Positions 29,065 to 38,858 of a stretch of DNA of 41,568 nt are shown here, in pieces. The notes beneath the pieces were generated by a model. That model did no database searches, had not been told where the DNA came from, and was given only the letters and a program-made list of their open reading frames with translations. This stretch comes from a virus. The translations under genes and the position numbers were made by a program. Position 1 is the stretch's first letter; each line of letters begins with the position of its first letter. The stretch spans positions 1 to 41,568 of IMG/VR virus record IMGVR_UViG_3300037459_000159; one strand, given 5' to 3'.

Positions 29065-31509
29065 CTACTGCGACCCCGGCGGCACGGATGGGAACAGCGG
29101 GGATGCGGACGTTCTCGGCCTCACAACGGGCGGGCCAGAAACCATCGGGATCTTGACCCCGACACGTTGCAGCCACTCCAGTTTTCTGAGACGCAAGCGA
29201 GCGTCCCCCGGTTCCAGGCTCCCCTCTCTCCGGAGCTTCGATGTCAGCTTGGAATAGGTGGCGACCTCCTTGTCGCGCAGGATCTCGAAGCGCCTCCAGA
29301 AGTGGTTGACCTCGCTCTGTTTGAACTTCCCGTCGGGGCCTTTGGAGAACTGGAGGTCGGAGTAGAGCTTGCTCCATCCGGCTGCGAACGTCGGGGCCAT
29401 GCCGCGAACGGGCTTCGTGAACATGCCCCGCTCCTCCCTGGCCGCGTCCCAGTTGTCCACGAGGAGATGGAGTCGCTCATCGTTCGTTGATCTTTTTATT
29501 TTCGCGACGTTCTCGGGCGAGGTTTGGTACTCGGGAACGAAGAAAAATTCCTTGCCGTCCTTGCGCCGGAGGTGCTGCGGCGCACCACCAGGGCCGATGG
29601 AAAAGATCGCGTAGCGAGGCTCGGACATCGTGCCGTCCCTGCCAGGGAGAGCGACGGACTTCAGCGAGTCGAGGTCGACTTTGTCGCCGCCGATGACGTT
29701 CTCGACGACCTCTTCTCGGAGCTGGTCGGTGCTGTACGTGCCGTAGCGCGTCTCCATCGCGTAGGCCACCCACTCGCCGCCGAACAGGCCCCCGGTGGGT
29801 TGCGTCCACTTCGATAGAAGCTGGAGCCTCGCAACTTGCCGGGCCTCGTTGATCTCCATCCTCTGAATCATGTTGGTCTGCACGAACCCCTCGAAATCGA
29901 TATACATCTGGAGGTTCGGATTCGGCGTGTAGCCCCAGTCATTGATGAGGTCTGGGAGCGCCTCGCGGTTCTTCTTTCGGATGCCCTGGATGTCGTACTC
30001 TTCCAGAATCCCCGAACGATCGAGCTTGCTTCGCCTTTCGAGGACGGACTTGTAAGCAGCGGCGATGTCGACCTCCCCGCCGGCTGTTCTGCGCCGCACC
30101 TCCAGCACGATGGAAAGTTGCGATGGAGAGAGAGTCGCCTCGATCTCCTTGACCAGGAGGCCCTTGATCTCGGGCGTGACGACTAGCATCTCGTTGTCCT
30201 CGACGGCGCGACCCATCGATTGCACGACGATCTCGAGATTCCTTCCGTTGCCCACCATCGGATTCTGAAGTCGCCCCTGCATCTCCCGCTGCCAGAAGTT
30301 AGACACGAACCCCGACGAAAGAACGTCCTCGTTGAACTTGGAAGCGATATCGAACGGCGTGCCATTGAGGAGGAGGTCGGCGTACGTTTCTGATTTCTCT
30401 TGAAACAGCGAGACGCCGATGGCGGTGAGGGGGTCGGCTGGTCCGCCGCTGGGAATGGTCCTGCCGAGCACGTTCTCTCCGTGAATGAACGCGGAGCGGT
30501 AGAAGTCGGCGCGGTCTCGGGACGTTTGCACGCTCTGGCGCATGGGCTCAAGCTGCGCCTTGGAGAATTGGCGCTTCGCCGTCCCTGTGTCGAGGAAGAT
30601 GAGCATCGCGTCGGCTTGCTTCATCTTCCGGGTCGCGCTCTCCAGACCCTCGCGCACGATCTCCTCGCGTGTCATCAGCGCGTTGACTGCGAGATTCTTG
30701 ACGGCCTGGTCTACTTCCCTCGACGCGATGTTCCGTGCAAGCGTGACGATCTGAGCATGTTGCTCGGAGTTCATCCGGTTGGCGAGAGCCTCGGGCTCGT
30801 CGTCGATGTCACGCGCCAGGTCTTCGACCTCCTGGCCTGACGTGAGCAGCCGGCGGAAGATGTTGAATTGCTGTTTCTGTACTTCCTCGGTCTTCTGCTC
30901 CTCGGTGAGCTGGGCACTGGCGAACGTCGCCGAGTTGATCTGATCCGTGACGCCTTCAACGTCCGTGATGCTCGTGACTCGGTTCGCTGCGTTGTCGTTG
31001 TCTTCGAACAACTGAGCCCGCGCCGCGTCCTTGGCCCGGGAGTCGAACTGCTGCTGATAGCTGTTGCGGAAGTTCTGAACGAGCGGTGGCGTGGCGAGCT
31101 CCAGTTGCCGTCTCACTGCGGGGCTGACGTCCTGGGCCTGCTCGTCGATGAGCTGAGACTGGAAGGCTTCGACGGCATCATCGACGTGCGACACCGCGTC
31201 TCTCTCTGACAGCAGAACCTCGCGAGGCGTCTCGTTGACGCCCTTCATGGCCTTGTCCGCGAAGCCGTTTATACGGCTCTCCACCAAGCTAAGCTGGGCC
31301 TTCTCGACATCTTCGTCGCGAGCCTTGGCTTCTGCCTCGATCTTCGATACCTGGCGGTCGAAGAGTTGGCCCGCCTCTGCGGCGACACCACGCAGCACCG
31401 ACGCCACGAGGAGCCGAGCCTGGACTGGGGCGTTGGGGTTTCCCGGGAGCCGCTCCAATGGAGAGACGCGGCCCGTGGGGGCGAGCGGGACTCTGACGAT
31501 CCCGGGCAT
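29065..31509 (-). CDS. Internal virion protein, T7 gp15-like
   Basis: An 814-residue protein (T7 gp15 is 747), almost entirely helical and charged, with Gln/Glu/Arg-rich segments (AEAKARDEDVEKAQLSLVE, about residues 54-72) and no Cys-rich or catalytic motif. The N-terminus (MPGIVRVPLAPTG) is like that of many podovirus gp15 homologues. It would assemble as part of the internal core and then the periplasmic tube during ejection. AGAGGAAAG precedes ATG 31509; it begins two bases after the gp14-like stop. Confidence 0.8.
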   Translation of the reverse strand: MPGIVRVPLAPTGRVSPLERLPGNPNAPVQARLLVASVLRGVAAEAGQLFDRQVSKIEAEAKARDEDVEKAQLSLVESRINGFADKAMKGVNETPREVLLSERDAVSHVDDAVEAFQSQLIDEQAQDVSPAVRRQLELATPPLVQNFRNSYQQQFDSRAKDAARAQLFEDNDNAANRVTSITDVEGVTDQINSATFASAQLTEEQKTEEVQKQQFNIFRRLLTSGQEVEDLARDIDDEPEALANRMNSEQHAQIVTLARNIASREVDQAVKNLAVNALMTREEIVREGLESATRKMKQADAMLIFLDTGTAKRQFSKAQLEPMRQSVQTSRDRADFYRSAFIHGENVLGRTIPSGGPADPLTAIGVSLFQEKSETYADLLLNGTPFDIASKFNEDVLSSGFVSNFWQREMQGRLQNPMVGNGRNLEIVVQSMGRAVEDNEMLVVTPEIKGLLVKEIEATLSPSQLSIVLEVRRRTAGGEVDIAAAYKSVLERRSKLDRSGILEEYDIQGIRKKNREALPDLINDWGYTPNPNLQMYIDFEGFVQTNMIQRMEINEARQVARLQLLSKWTQPTGGLFGGEWVAYAMETRYGTYSTDQLREEVVENVIGGDKVDLDSLKSVALPGRDGTMSEPRYAIFSIGPGGAPQHLRRKDGKEFFFVPEYQTSPENVAKIKRSTNDERLHLLVDNWDAAREERGMFTKPVRGMAPTFAAGWSKLYSDLQFSKGPDGKFKQSEVNHFWRRFEILRDKEVATYSKLTSKLRREGSLEPGDARLRLRKLEWLQRVGVKIPMVSGPPVVRPRTSASPLFPSVPPGSQ

Positions 31510-31510
31510 T

Positions 31511-32092
31511 CTACTTTCCTCTCGCCTTCTGGAGCTGGACGCCGGAGAGAGCGAGGCTCGCGCCGGCTGAGATACCGGCGATCAGGGATGCCGTCTTTAG
31601 GGCGCTGCCCGTCGCCTTGCCCTGCCGTATGATCTCGGACGCCGCTCGCGCTGCCGCCGCGTTGCCGCTGCGGATGGAGAACTCCGACTCCCTGGTCGTC
31701 CGCAATGCAGCGAGCACCGGAGAACCTGTGTTTGCCTGGAACCCAGCCGCCCCGCCTCGGGCGATCTGGAGAGAAGCCAGAACCCGAGCGGCTTTCCGCT
31801 GCGCGAACCGTCGCTCCTTCTGGGCTTCGATGATGAGTCCGGCCTGCTTCTTCGCGGTTCGCACGGCCTCGCGCCCAGCCTTGGCGGTCTCCTGGGATGC
31901 GAAGATCGCTGCGCCGGCCTCGACGGCGGCCAAGAGCGCCGCGCCCGCTACGTCGCCGCCGTCCCCGGAAGGAACGCCAACCGTCTTTGCGGCGTCGATG
32001 GGCTTACCGGAGCCCGTGGTAGAGACGCTGATGAAGACGTCCGCCGCCTCGCTGGCGAGGTCTCTCACAAAATCTCCTAATCCGCCCATCAT
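31511..32092 (-). CDS. Internal virion protein, T7 gp14-like
   Basis: A 193-residue protein (T7 gp14 is 196). Typical Ala/Gly-rich sequence with two apolar stretches (GGDVAGAALLAAVEAGAAIF, about residues 45-64; ALKTASLIAGISAGASLALSG near the C-terminus, given in part) around a basic helix (AQKERRFAQRKAARVLASL). In T7 gp14 forms the outer-membrane portion of the ejection channel. ATG 32092 overlaps the previous stop (ATGA); ATG 32089 sits better relative to GGAGGG and is an alternative. Confidence 0.78.
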   Translation of the reverse strand: MMGGLGDFVRDLASEAADVFISVSTTGSGKPIDAAKTVGVPSGDGGDVAGAALLAAVEAGAAIFASQETAKAGREAVRTAKKQAGLIIEAQKERRFAQRKAARVLASLQIARGGAAGFQANTGSPVLAALRTTRESEFSIRSGNAAAARAASEIIRQGKATGSALKTASLIAGISAGASLALSGVQLQKARGK

Positions 32093-32508
32093 TCCCTCCA
32101 GAATTCCAGAAGTGGCTGGCCACTCACTTTCTCTCTCCCGGTTGCTACGTGAGCGAAGCCGAGGAACTCGATGAACGCGATGCTCTGCTTGAAGCTGGGC
32201 ACGCAGTGACAGAAGAGACCTCCATCGAGCTCCGGCAGTAACCACTCGAGCCAATGTTTGAACGCCCTGGCAACGGAGATTCCCTTGCAATCGAAGCGAG
32301 TCACCATCCACGCGACGAAGCGTTCTTTCTTGTCGAGCTGCAACCCCCAGCAAGCGTGAACTACTCCATCGACTCGCAGCGTCCAGCCGACCCTCGTATC
32401 GTTGTAGAGGTGCCGCATTGGCTTGTCGGCGCGGATGAGGATCTCGGGCCGGACGTGCTTCATCCCCGCCAGGTCGTCCGTGTTGTAGTACCAAATGCTA
32501 GTTACCAC
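32089..32508 (-). CDS. T7 gp13-like protein with GNAT-like features
   Basis: A 139-residue protein (T7 gp13 is 138) between tail tubular B and the gp14-like gene, the position of T7 gp13. The pattern VDGVVHACWGL, then a helix FKHWLEWLLPEL, then a His/Cys segment and FIEFLGFAHVATGREKV near the end resembles the acetyltransferase-like (GNAT) fold described for such proteins. GTG 32508 is chosen because AGGAG lies seven bases upstream; a TTG at 32523 is possible. Any enzymatic role is unproven. Confidence 0.7.
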   Translation of the reverse strand: MVTSIWYYNTDDLAGMKHVRPEILIRADKPMRHLYNDTRVGWTLRVDGVVHACWGLQLDKKERFVAWMVTRFDCKGISVARAFKHWLEWLLPELDGGLFCHCVPSFKQSIAFIEFLGFAHVATGREKVSGQPLLEFWRE

Positions 32509-34972
32509 CGTACGACTCCTCAATCGTGAGAGCGATCAGCTCCCAGGCGAAGGGAGCGTGTCCCGTGATATGCAGCGATGGGTTCCGGTCGTCGATCCCG
32601 AGGCCGTCGATTGTAACCCACCCGGAAAACGGAACCGGGACATCGTCGCCGACGGGCGGGACGGAAGGAGTCGGGAGACGCAGCGGGGTTTGGATGTCCA
32701 ACGCATCGCCGCCGCCGTCCACCGCGCCACCCACGGAGGCATTCATCAGCATGTTGAGGCTTGTTTTGCGCGCTGATTTCCCGGCCTGGCTCCCACCGCC
32801 TGGCTCGCTGACGTAGAGGAATTGCGGCTCGATGTCGTGAGTGAATTCCAGCCCGATGATGACCGTTGTTGGTGGCGAGGTCAGTGCGGCGGACAGGTCG
32901 AGGCTGTTCCCAGTCAGTGTAAACAGCCCGAGGTAGACGCCGTCAGCTATCACCCCCACGACCTCATCGAAGAGGTGCCCGCTCGGCATGGTGAACGTCG
33001 TAGATCCCGGGCTTGTGACAGTCACTTGTGAATCGAACACGGCGTCGTAGTCGAGGATCTCGGCGTAGTAGACTACGTCCTCATCGATGGTCCGCTTCGC
33101 GTTGATCCACATGGCATCGATGGTCCCAGTGTTGATGACAGCCATCGAGTTGGTGGGGATCGACCAGGGCGACCAGGCGACGACGTTGTTCTCGCGCCGG
33201 TAGGTCATGGCCCGAAGGAGGCTGTCGGCGCGGAGAGCGAACACGACGGATTCCGGCTCCTTCAGGTAGTCGAGATCGACGATCTCTTTCCCGGCGTGGT
33301 AGTCAAAGAGATGATCCGCGTGATCGGTGAGGTCCGGGGCTAGGTACTTGTCGCGCTCGAAGCGGAACGCCATCTCCCGCATCCCCTGCCCGGCCCGCGT
33401 GGCGAACAGGATGTCGGTGCCCGCCTGAACCGGAGTGATTGCTCGCCCACCGTGCCCGCTCTGAAGGTCGGAGGCTCCCTCGATGATGGAAAGCGGGTTG
33501 CCCTTGAGAGAGAACTCGCCGTCCTCGGTGCCGACCAGGAGAACGCCAGCCGTCTTGATCCATGTGATGAGGTTGGCCTTGTCTCCTGACATGAAGAGGC
33601 GTAGCGCATCCGCCGGCAAGCCGCCACCGCCGAATATCTCATGCTGTCCTGTGCGAGAACCGATGAGGGTGTTCGGAAACTGTTCGCAGCCTCCGAGAAA
33701 CAGCCTGTCTTGGTGAATGCCCACGGCACGAGGGAACCCCGTCTCCGCGCTGTACCCCTGCCCCCAGAGGTTCGTTGGCTTTCGGTTCTTTGCGACGAGA
33801 TCCCAGTCCACCTTGGCCTGGAAAGCATCGGTGATGCTCTTGATCGTGCAGAACCCCCGATTGATCTGGAGAGTCGCGCCGATCATGTCGGAGGTGAACA
33901 GCTCCAGGTTGCACGCGACCCTGATGTCGGTGCCGGCGCTCTCGGCGATCTGAAGTAGAAAATTGTCGTCGAGTGTTCGGTCGGCGACTTGGTACGGGAA
34001 GATGCCGGGGTAGAGAGTCGTGGCTACTGTGCTTCCTTCGATCACGCGGGCCTGGAAAACAGTTGGAGAAGTGCGTTCCACGATGTTGAGCCAAAGCGTG
34101 TTGGGGTTGGCGATGGAGTCGATCATCCAAATCTCGGCGACCTCTTTCGTGAGGATGTTTCCGCCTACGGTGATCGTGAACGCGCCGGTCTCGCCGACGG
34201 CGAGAGTCTCTTCGGCCCTGATTGTTCGCCCCGTCTGCTCCGCCTGTTTCTGGAACGGCCCAGCCCAATCCTGAGAACCCTGCATGTCCGGTGGCTCCGC
34301 CCCGAAGATGTCGGCGGTGACCGAAGTGGAGATGGGGTTTCCGCTCGCAAGGACTCGGAAATAGCCGTTCTGCAAACGCCAGATGTCTTGGGCGTCGTCT
34401 GGAAGGAAGTACTTCTCGTCCGATGTGATCGTCGTCCCTTCCCTGGTCAAATTGAACGTGTGGACTCGACGGTCCCAGATCGGCACGGGAAGGCCGGCGC
34501 GGGACGCGACCGGGTTCATCTGGAAGTCGTCTCCGTCGAAGTCGCGAGTAACGACCTGTGGTTCACGTAGTGGGTGGACGAGGAACAGGCTCTTGCGGTC
34601 CTGCGTGTCTGCGATGTCGGGAAGGTCCGCCGTCGTGAACGGAGTGACAAACGAGATCCGCGCAGCGCCGCCGTCGAGTAGGTAGCCCTCGGAGTCGACG
34701 TCGAAGACCTGGCCGAGAAGGTTGGTGAGCTCGATGACGAAACGGCCATGTTTCTTGATCGTGAAAGGGATGTACCTCGCCGGGACGAGGTTGCTCGGAG
34801 AGGTGAAGGAAGCGAACCGGGTTCCAGGGCGACGCAGCGCTGCGCCGTGGCGACTGACGGTCATGTTTTCGAACGTCGGGCACCCCTCGAGATAGACGCG
34901 ACTGTCCACTTGGCCTTGCAGCCGTGGCGAAATCTCGCCGAACCCGAACCCCTGCTGAAGTTTCGTCGTCAT
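32498..34972 (-). CDS. Tail tubular protein B (T7 gp12-like nozzle)
   Basis: 824 residues (T7 gp12 is 794). The N-terminus, KLQQGFGFGEISPRLQGQVD, and RRPGTRFASFTSPS (about residues 46-59) are hallmarks of the family (GE.SP.L.GR.D then RRPGT.F). Large beta-rich body. It forms the distal tail nozzle below tubular A. Directly downstream of tubular A with overlapping stop and start (TAATG). A GTGTAAAC copy on the plus strand lies at 32917. Confidence 0.9.
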   Translation of the reverse strand: MTTKLQQGFGFGEISPRLQGQVDSRVYLEGCPTFENMTVSRHGAALRRPGTRFASFTSPSNLVPARYIPFTIKKHGRFVIELTNLLGQVFDVDSEGYLLDGGAARISFVTPFTTADLPDIADTQDRKSLFLVHPLREPQVVTRDFDGDDFQMNPVASRAGLPVPIWDRRVHTFNLTREGTTITSDEKYFLPDDAQDIWRLQNGYFRVLASGNPISTSVTADIFGAEPPDMQGSQDWAGPFQKQAEQTGRTIRAEETLAVGETGAFTITVGGNILTKEVAEIWMIDSIANPNTLWLNIVERTSPTVFQARVIEGSTVATTLYPGIFPYQVADRTLDDNFLLQIAESAGTDIRVACNLELFTSDMIGATLQINRGFCTIKSITDAFQAKVDWDLVAKNRKPTNLWGQGYSAETGFPRAVGIHQDRLFLGGCEQFPNTLIGSRTGQHEIFGGGGLPADALRLFMSGDKANLITWIKTAGVLLVGTEDGEFSLKGNPLSIIEGASDLQSGHGGRAITPVQAGTDILFATRAGQGMREMAFRFERDKYLAPDLTDHADHLFDYHAGKEIVDLDYLKEPESVVFALRADSLLRAMTYRRENNVVAWSPWSIPTNSMAVINTGTIDAMWINAKRTIDEDVVYYAEILDYDAVFDSQVTVTSPGSTTFTMPSGHLFDEVVGVIADGVYLGLFTLTGNSLDLSAALTSPPTTVIIGLEFTHDIEPQFLYVSEPGGGSQAGKSARKTSLNMLMNASVGGAVDGGGDALDIQTPLRLPTPSVPPVGDDVPVPFSGWVTIDGLGIDDRNPSLHITGHAPFAWELIALTIEESYGGN

Positions 34973-35616
34973 TATGGCGGTCCTGGTGGAGTGCTTCTGA
35001 ACGTGCCAGCGAATCGCGCCTCGACCAACGGAGCGCGCACGCGGATCCGCGGCGTCCCTTGCTGGCCGTCAACGGCCAGGGCGTGAGAGAGGATGTCCCG
35101 GGCCTCCTTCTGATAGGCGGTGTTCTCCGCTGGGGTCAGCGAGAAGTGCTGCCGCTGCTGAAGCCCGAGCTGCCACCCCATCGCCATCGCGGTGACGGGA
35201 GACAGCGAGTCGAGGTCCGCGTCGTCGAGGTCGAAAGAGAATTCGCATTTCGCGGTCGCAATGTCGGTGAGAAGGACGCGCTTCCGTCCGCCGCCACCCC
35301 CAGAGAACGCCACGCTGGAGACTTTCCAGAGGTCATCTCCGGGTCGCTGCTCGTCGCCGTTGAGGCTCCAGATCGTGATGCAGCCCGTCGGCAAGTCGAA
35401 GATTTGCCCCCACGACACATCGGGCGAGTCAGTGGGGTCGGTCGAGAGTACAAAGTCCTCTGTGCTCTCGGCGCCGTTCCAGCGCCAGTTGCCCAGAAAC
35501 CAAGGACGGAACATCGGCCAGTAGGCGTTGAGCCTCGGGGCGTCGGTCTCGACGGAAACCTCGGCGCGGCCCAGTCCGCTCAGGGCGATGTTGATGATGT
35601 CGAGCTTCTCGGGCAT
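34972..35616 (-). CDS. Tail tubular protein A (T7 gp11-like adaptor)
   Basis: 214 residues (T7 gp11 is 196). N-terminal helix KLDIINIALSGLG followed by PMFRPWFLGNWRWNGA (about residues 34-49) is typical of the family, in which an early helix and a W-rich segment contact the portal. Twelve copies form the adaptor between portal and nozzle. GGAGACCGAG precedes ATG 35616. A Gly-rich run GGGGGRK lies mid-protein. Confidence 0.88.
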   Translation of the reverse strand: MPEKLDIINIALSGLGRAEVSVETDAPRLNAYWPMFRPWFLGNWRWNGAESTEDFVLSTDPTDSPDVSWGQIFDLPTGCITIWSLNGDEQRPGDDLWKVSSVAFSGGGGGRKRVLLTDIATAKCEFSFDLDDADLDSLSPVTAMAMGWQLGLQQRQHFSLTPAENTAYQKEARDILSHALAVDGQQGTPRIRVRAPLVEARFAGTFRSTPPGPP

Positions 35617-35625
35617 CTCGGTCTC

Positions 35626-37752
35626 CTATGGTGTCAGCGCCGCACGAAGATTCGGAGCGGCGACCGCGTTTCCGGTCAGAGTCATTTTCGCGCCTTCGAT
35701 CAGGACCATGTCGTTCCGGAACGAGAGAATGATGACGGTCTGCCCCGTGACGGCGATGGCCCCGACCCCTGTCGGCGATTGAGTTTCCACCCCCACGACC
35801 GATGCGTCGAAGCCAGAGAGGAACGCATCGAGATCCCCCTTGGCGCCGATGTCCCCGAGGGGCGACGGGCCGATGGCGAGCGGCTCGTGGGCCAGAGCCA
35901 GCGTCGTGAGCTGGTAGCCCGGAGGGATCACGGCGAGCTCTAGCTCGTCGTCGGGGCTCCACCCAGACCCCACCGCGAGCTGGCCGAAGATCGGGATGGT
36001 TTGAACCTGAGTTGAGAGCCCCGCCCTTGGCAGGACTGTTTGGTCGATGACCTGTGCACTGCGTCGAGTCGTGCCCGCTCCAGCCGGCGGGACAACGGTG
36101 AGGTCCGCGACCATGAGCCCGGCCCCCTCGCACGTCGCCGAGATGTTCATCGTCCGGAGAAGGTCGACGACGATGAGGCCCTCGCCGGCGAACGTCGCGG
36201 CGAGGAAGTGTGTTACCGCCATATCGGCAGACAGGGATCCGGCTCCGGCGAACGTCGCGGCGAGGAACTTCTGAATGGTGAGATCCGCATCCAACTGAGA
36301 TGCCGCTAGGAAGGTCGCTGCGTAGGTCGCCTCCAGGTTTGCACTCAGGATCCCGGAGCCCAGAAACTCAGCGATCATGTTCCGAACCGGGGTCAGGTCC
36401 GCGCTCAGCTCCCCCGCGCCTAGGAAGTCCGCCGCTATGCCCGACGGGCTCAGCGAGGGGAGGAAGGCAGCCGCTCCCGAGAAAGTCGCTGAGAGCGGCT
36501 TCTCGAGGTGTAGGTCGGCGACCAGGCGCCCACTGGCGTCGAAGAAGGCGGGATCGAAGAATCCGGCGGTGAAGAGGTCCGGATCGACGAGCGCCCCCGC
36601 GCCCTGGAACGTTGCCGCCAGCGGGACAAGGACCGTCGCGTCCGCCTCCAGCAGCCCGGCCCCGAGAAACGCCGCGCTCAAGACTCTCAGGACTTCGAGG
36701 TCCGGGGGCACCATGAGGCCCGCCGCCAGGAACTCGGCATCGAGCGGCCCCAGGATGGAGAGGTCCGGAGCGACGAACAACCCAGCCGCCTCGAACTGCG
36801 CGGCCAGCGGCACGTTGACGACGAGCGCCGGGGCGTCGAGCAACCCAGCGCCGGCCATCGTGGTCGCCATGAACTTCTCGATGTGGAGATCGGCGGAGAG
36901 CTCGCCCGCGCCAACGAACGTCGCGACGTAGGGCACGACCCTCGTAATGTCAGCCGACATCTCGGCGGAACCGAGGAAGGTGGCTGCGAGTGCGACGTCA
37001 AGCACGGGATCGGGAAACGGGCTGTCGTCGAACCCGTGGGTATCGTTCACGGGGGCGTTGAGGTCGAAGATGTCGGCGGAGTCGATGAGTATGGCTTCGG
37101 TGCTCTCCTCGTTGAATCTCCAGTAGAGCTGCATACTCTCGGGGTCCGAGTGGAAGAACGCTTTCTCGGCGTTGATCTCGGCGTCACTGGGGCGCACATT
37201 ATGCACACGGAACTCAGCAAGCCTGCCCTGTAGCGGGGCGGACCCGTTCTGTCGATTCATAAAGTACGCTTGGTTGTTTGTGGAAGAGTTGAAGCCCCAG
37301 CCTCGGAAGGCGGTCCCGTTGATTACGTTGGTTGGAAAAGCCGTGTACCCAGAGGGATAGACATCGCCCTCCAGGCCCCAGTGGTAAGAGAAGATGCCTG
37401 ATATCGGGCCTTCCCTGATGACGTTGTGTATCCAGACCTCCGTTGGCCAGTCGACGTTGAAGGTTATCCCGCTGGCGGTCCCGTTGTTCGACACCCATTC
37501 AAACGTGAAGGGGATGTTAGGAGATGCTCCGAAGTTCCTCGTGAGCCTCGGAGACCGAACGGGGTTCGACCCTGCCCTCAAGAAGATCCAGCGGCTCTGA
37601 AAACTTGCTACGGGGTCGAAGTACGTGAACCACTCGTAGGCGAACACGTCCCCGGCGGGTGCGCCGACGATTCCCGTTGTCCGAGAAGCGTCGTCTCTCC
37701 CGGCCCCGTCTTCGTTCCTCATGCATAGGGTGTCGAGCGTTCCTATGGTCAT
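35626..37752 (-). CDS. Virion protein with LamG-like domain and fifteen tandem repeats
   Basis: 708 residues. Residues ~35-225 resemble a LamG/concanavalin-type beta-sandwich (WIFLRAGSNP, FTFEWVSNN, QGRLAEFRVHNVRPSDAEI). Residues ~252-554 are about fifteen repeats of ~20 residues with consensus LxATFxGAGxLxADLxxxx, spanning 36091-36999. The C-terminal 150 residues form another beta-rich part. The repeats suggest a stacked beta structure. Placed between the capsid-side genes and tubular A where T7 has nothing, it is a candidate tail fibre, head fibre or receptor-binding protein. Confidence 0.75.
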   Translation of the reverse strand: MTIGTLDTLCMRNEDGAGRDDASRTTGIVGAPAGDVFAYEWFTYFDPVASFQSRWIFLRAGSNPVRSPRLTRNFGASPNIPFTFEWVSNNGTASGITFNVDWPTEVWIHNVIREGPISGIFSYHWGLEGDVYPSGYTAFPTNVINGTAFRGWGFNSSTNNQAYFMNRQNGSAPLQGRLAEFRVHNVRPSDAEINAEKAFFHSDPESMQLYWRFNEESTEAILIDSADIFDLNAPVNDTHGFDDSPFPDPVLDVALAATFLGSAEMSADITRVVPYVATFVGAGELSADLHIEKFMATTMAGAGLLDAPALVVNVPLAAQFEAAGLFVAPDLSILGPLDAEFLAAGLMVPPDLEVLRVLSAAFLGAGLLEADATVLVPLAATFQGAGALVDPDLFTAGFFDPAFFDASGRLVADLHLEKPLSATFSGAAAFLPSLSPSGIAADFLGAGELSADLTPVRNMIAEFLGSGILSANLEATYAATFLAASQLDADLTIQKFLAATFAGAGSLSADMAVTHFLAATFAGEGLIVVDLLRTMNISATCEGAGLMVADLTVVPPAGAGTTRRSAQVIDQTVLPRAGLSTQVQTIPIFGQLAVGSGWSPDDELELAVIPPGYQLTTLALAHEPLAIGPSPLGDIGAKGDLDAFLSGFDASVVGVETQSPTGVGAIAVTGQTVIILSFRNDMVLIEGAKMTLTGNAVAAPNLRAALTP

Positions 37753-38336
37753 GGGATGAATCTCTGCTCGTTGAGGTCATAGGCAGAGTCCTGGAATGTT
37801 CGAGTCGGGAACGTCCTCGTCGCTTGTGCCCTAGAGAGCTTGGTCCCGTTCGTCCACATGTCGAGACCGCAAGTCACACGCCCGCTGCCGGAGAACGCCG
37901 TGACCGTGACCGCCGGTCGAACCCTACGCCAACGCCTTTCGATCCTGGGGTATCGAAGAACAACAGGCGCCCCGTTCTGAGAGAACGGGCCTGAGATCGT
38001 TACCCATCCGGGATCGTCGTCATCGGCGGTGATGTCTTTGTTGCCTTCGAGCCGCACCGAGAAGGATAGGTCGCCGTCGTCGCCGGTAAACTGTGCAAAG
38101 GCTCGGAACAGGAGATCGCCAAGGAAAGAAGATTCCTGGTCCTGGCCGACGACCTCCTTCGGAAGAGACTCGGTGTCGGTCACTGGAAACTGCGTCACGG
38201 AGGCGAGCACACGAGCAACAAGAAGCGTTGGCGACGGGAACAGCATTGAAGCCGCCCGGACTGGAGAGTGATTCCTTTGATCGTCCCCGGCGTTGCCATA
38301 GGCCCGTGAGTAAGCTGTAGAGTAAGCGCCCACCAT
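37749..38336 (-). CDS. Putative virion structural protein
   Basis: A 195-residue beta-rich protein (SFSVRLEGNKDI, GWVTISGPF, AVTVTAFSGSGRVTCGLDMWTNG) without signal or membrane segments. Its start overlaps the previous stop and its stop overlaps the start of the repeat protein. Likely part of the adhesion or tail-fibre cluster. Family not recognised. Confidence 0.65.
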   Translation of the reverse strand: MVGAYSTAYSRAYGNAGDDQRNHSPVRAASMLFPSPTLLVARVLASVTQFPVTDTESLPKEVVGQDQESSFLGDLLFRAFAQFTGDDGDLSFSVRLEGNKDITADDDDPGWVTISGPFSQNGAPVVLRYPRIERRWRRVRPAVTVTAFSGSGRVTCGLDMWTNGTKLSRAQATRTFPTRTFQDSAYDLNEQRFIP

Positions 38337-38851
38337 CAGTTGCCGACCTTCTTGACCAACATCTGACCCCGGACCATCGTGAAGTCGTCGTTGCCGCCGT
38401 CGCCATTCACTCGCACCGTGAGAATCTGCCCGTCTGCCGCGGAGAGGAAATCCATCATCGATGTAGGGAATGCAGTCCCCTGGCCCGCGCAGGAGATCCC
38501 GGTTGCTACGCCGTCGAGGTAGAATTCGAAATCGAGACGAGCGTTCAAGCGTGGGTCGATGAAGAGTCCGCAGAAGACCTGGAATGTCCCTCCCTCTGTG
38601 AGACCGATCTGGCTGTTTATAATCGACGGGATCGTGAATTCAGAAAGCCCGACTGTGAGCCAGTTGATTAGCTTCGTGGGCGTTGTCGTGGCAGTTTGCT
38701 GCGTCGACCCGTCCTTCGTTCTGATGCTTCCGAACCCCTGCTGATACATCGACACCAGCATGTCGCGTCCGTCTTCCGCGCCGATGAGCTCGGAAGTGTT
38801 GTCTAGCCAGAGCGCGATCAGTGCCGCGAGGTTTCGTTTTGTGTCGGGCAT
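38336..38851 (-). CDS. Putative virion structural protein
   Basis: A 171-residue protein, helical at the N-terminus (KRNLAALIALWLDNTSELI), then beta-rich with Gly and Thr (FEFYLDGVATGISCAGQG). Composition fits a jelly-roll virion protein. Tightly coupled with both neighbours. Family not recognised. Confidence 0.65.
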   Translation of the reverse strand: MPDTKRNLAALIALWLDNTSELIGAEDGRDMLVSMYQQGFGSIRTKDGSTQQTATTTPTKLINWLTVGLSEFTIPSIINSQIGLTEGGTFQVFCGLFIDPRLNARLDFEFYLDGVATGISCAGQGTAFPTSMMDFLSAADGQILTVRVNGDGGNDDFTMVRGQMLVKKVGN

Positions 38852-38858
38852 CTCTACC

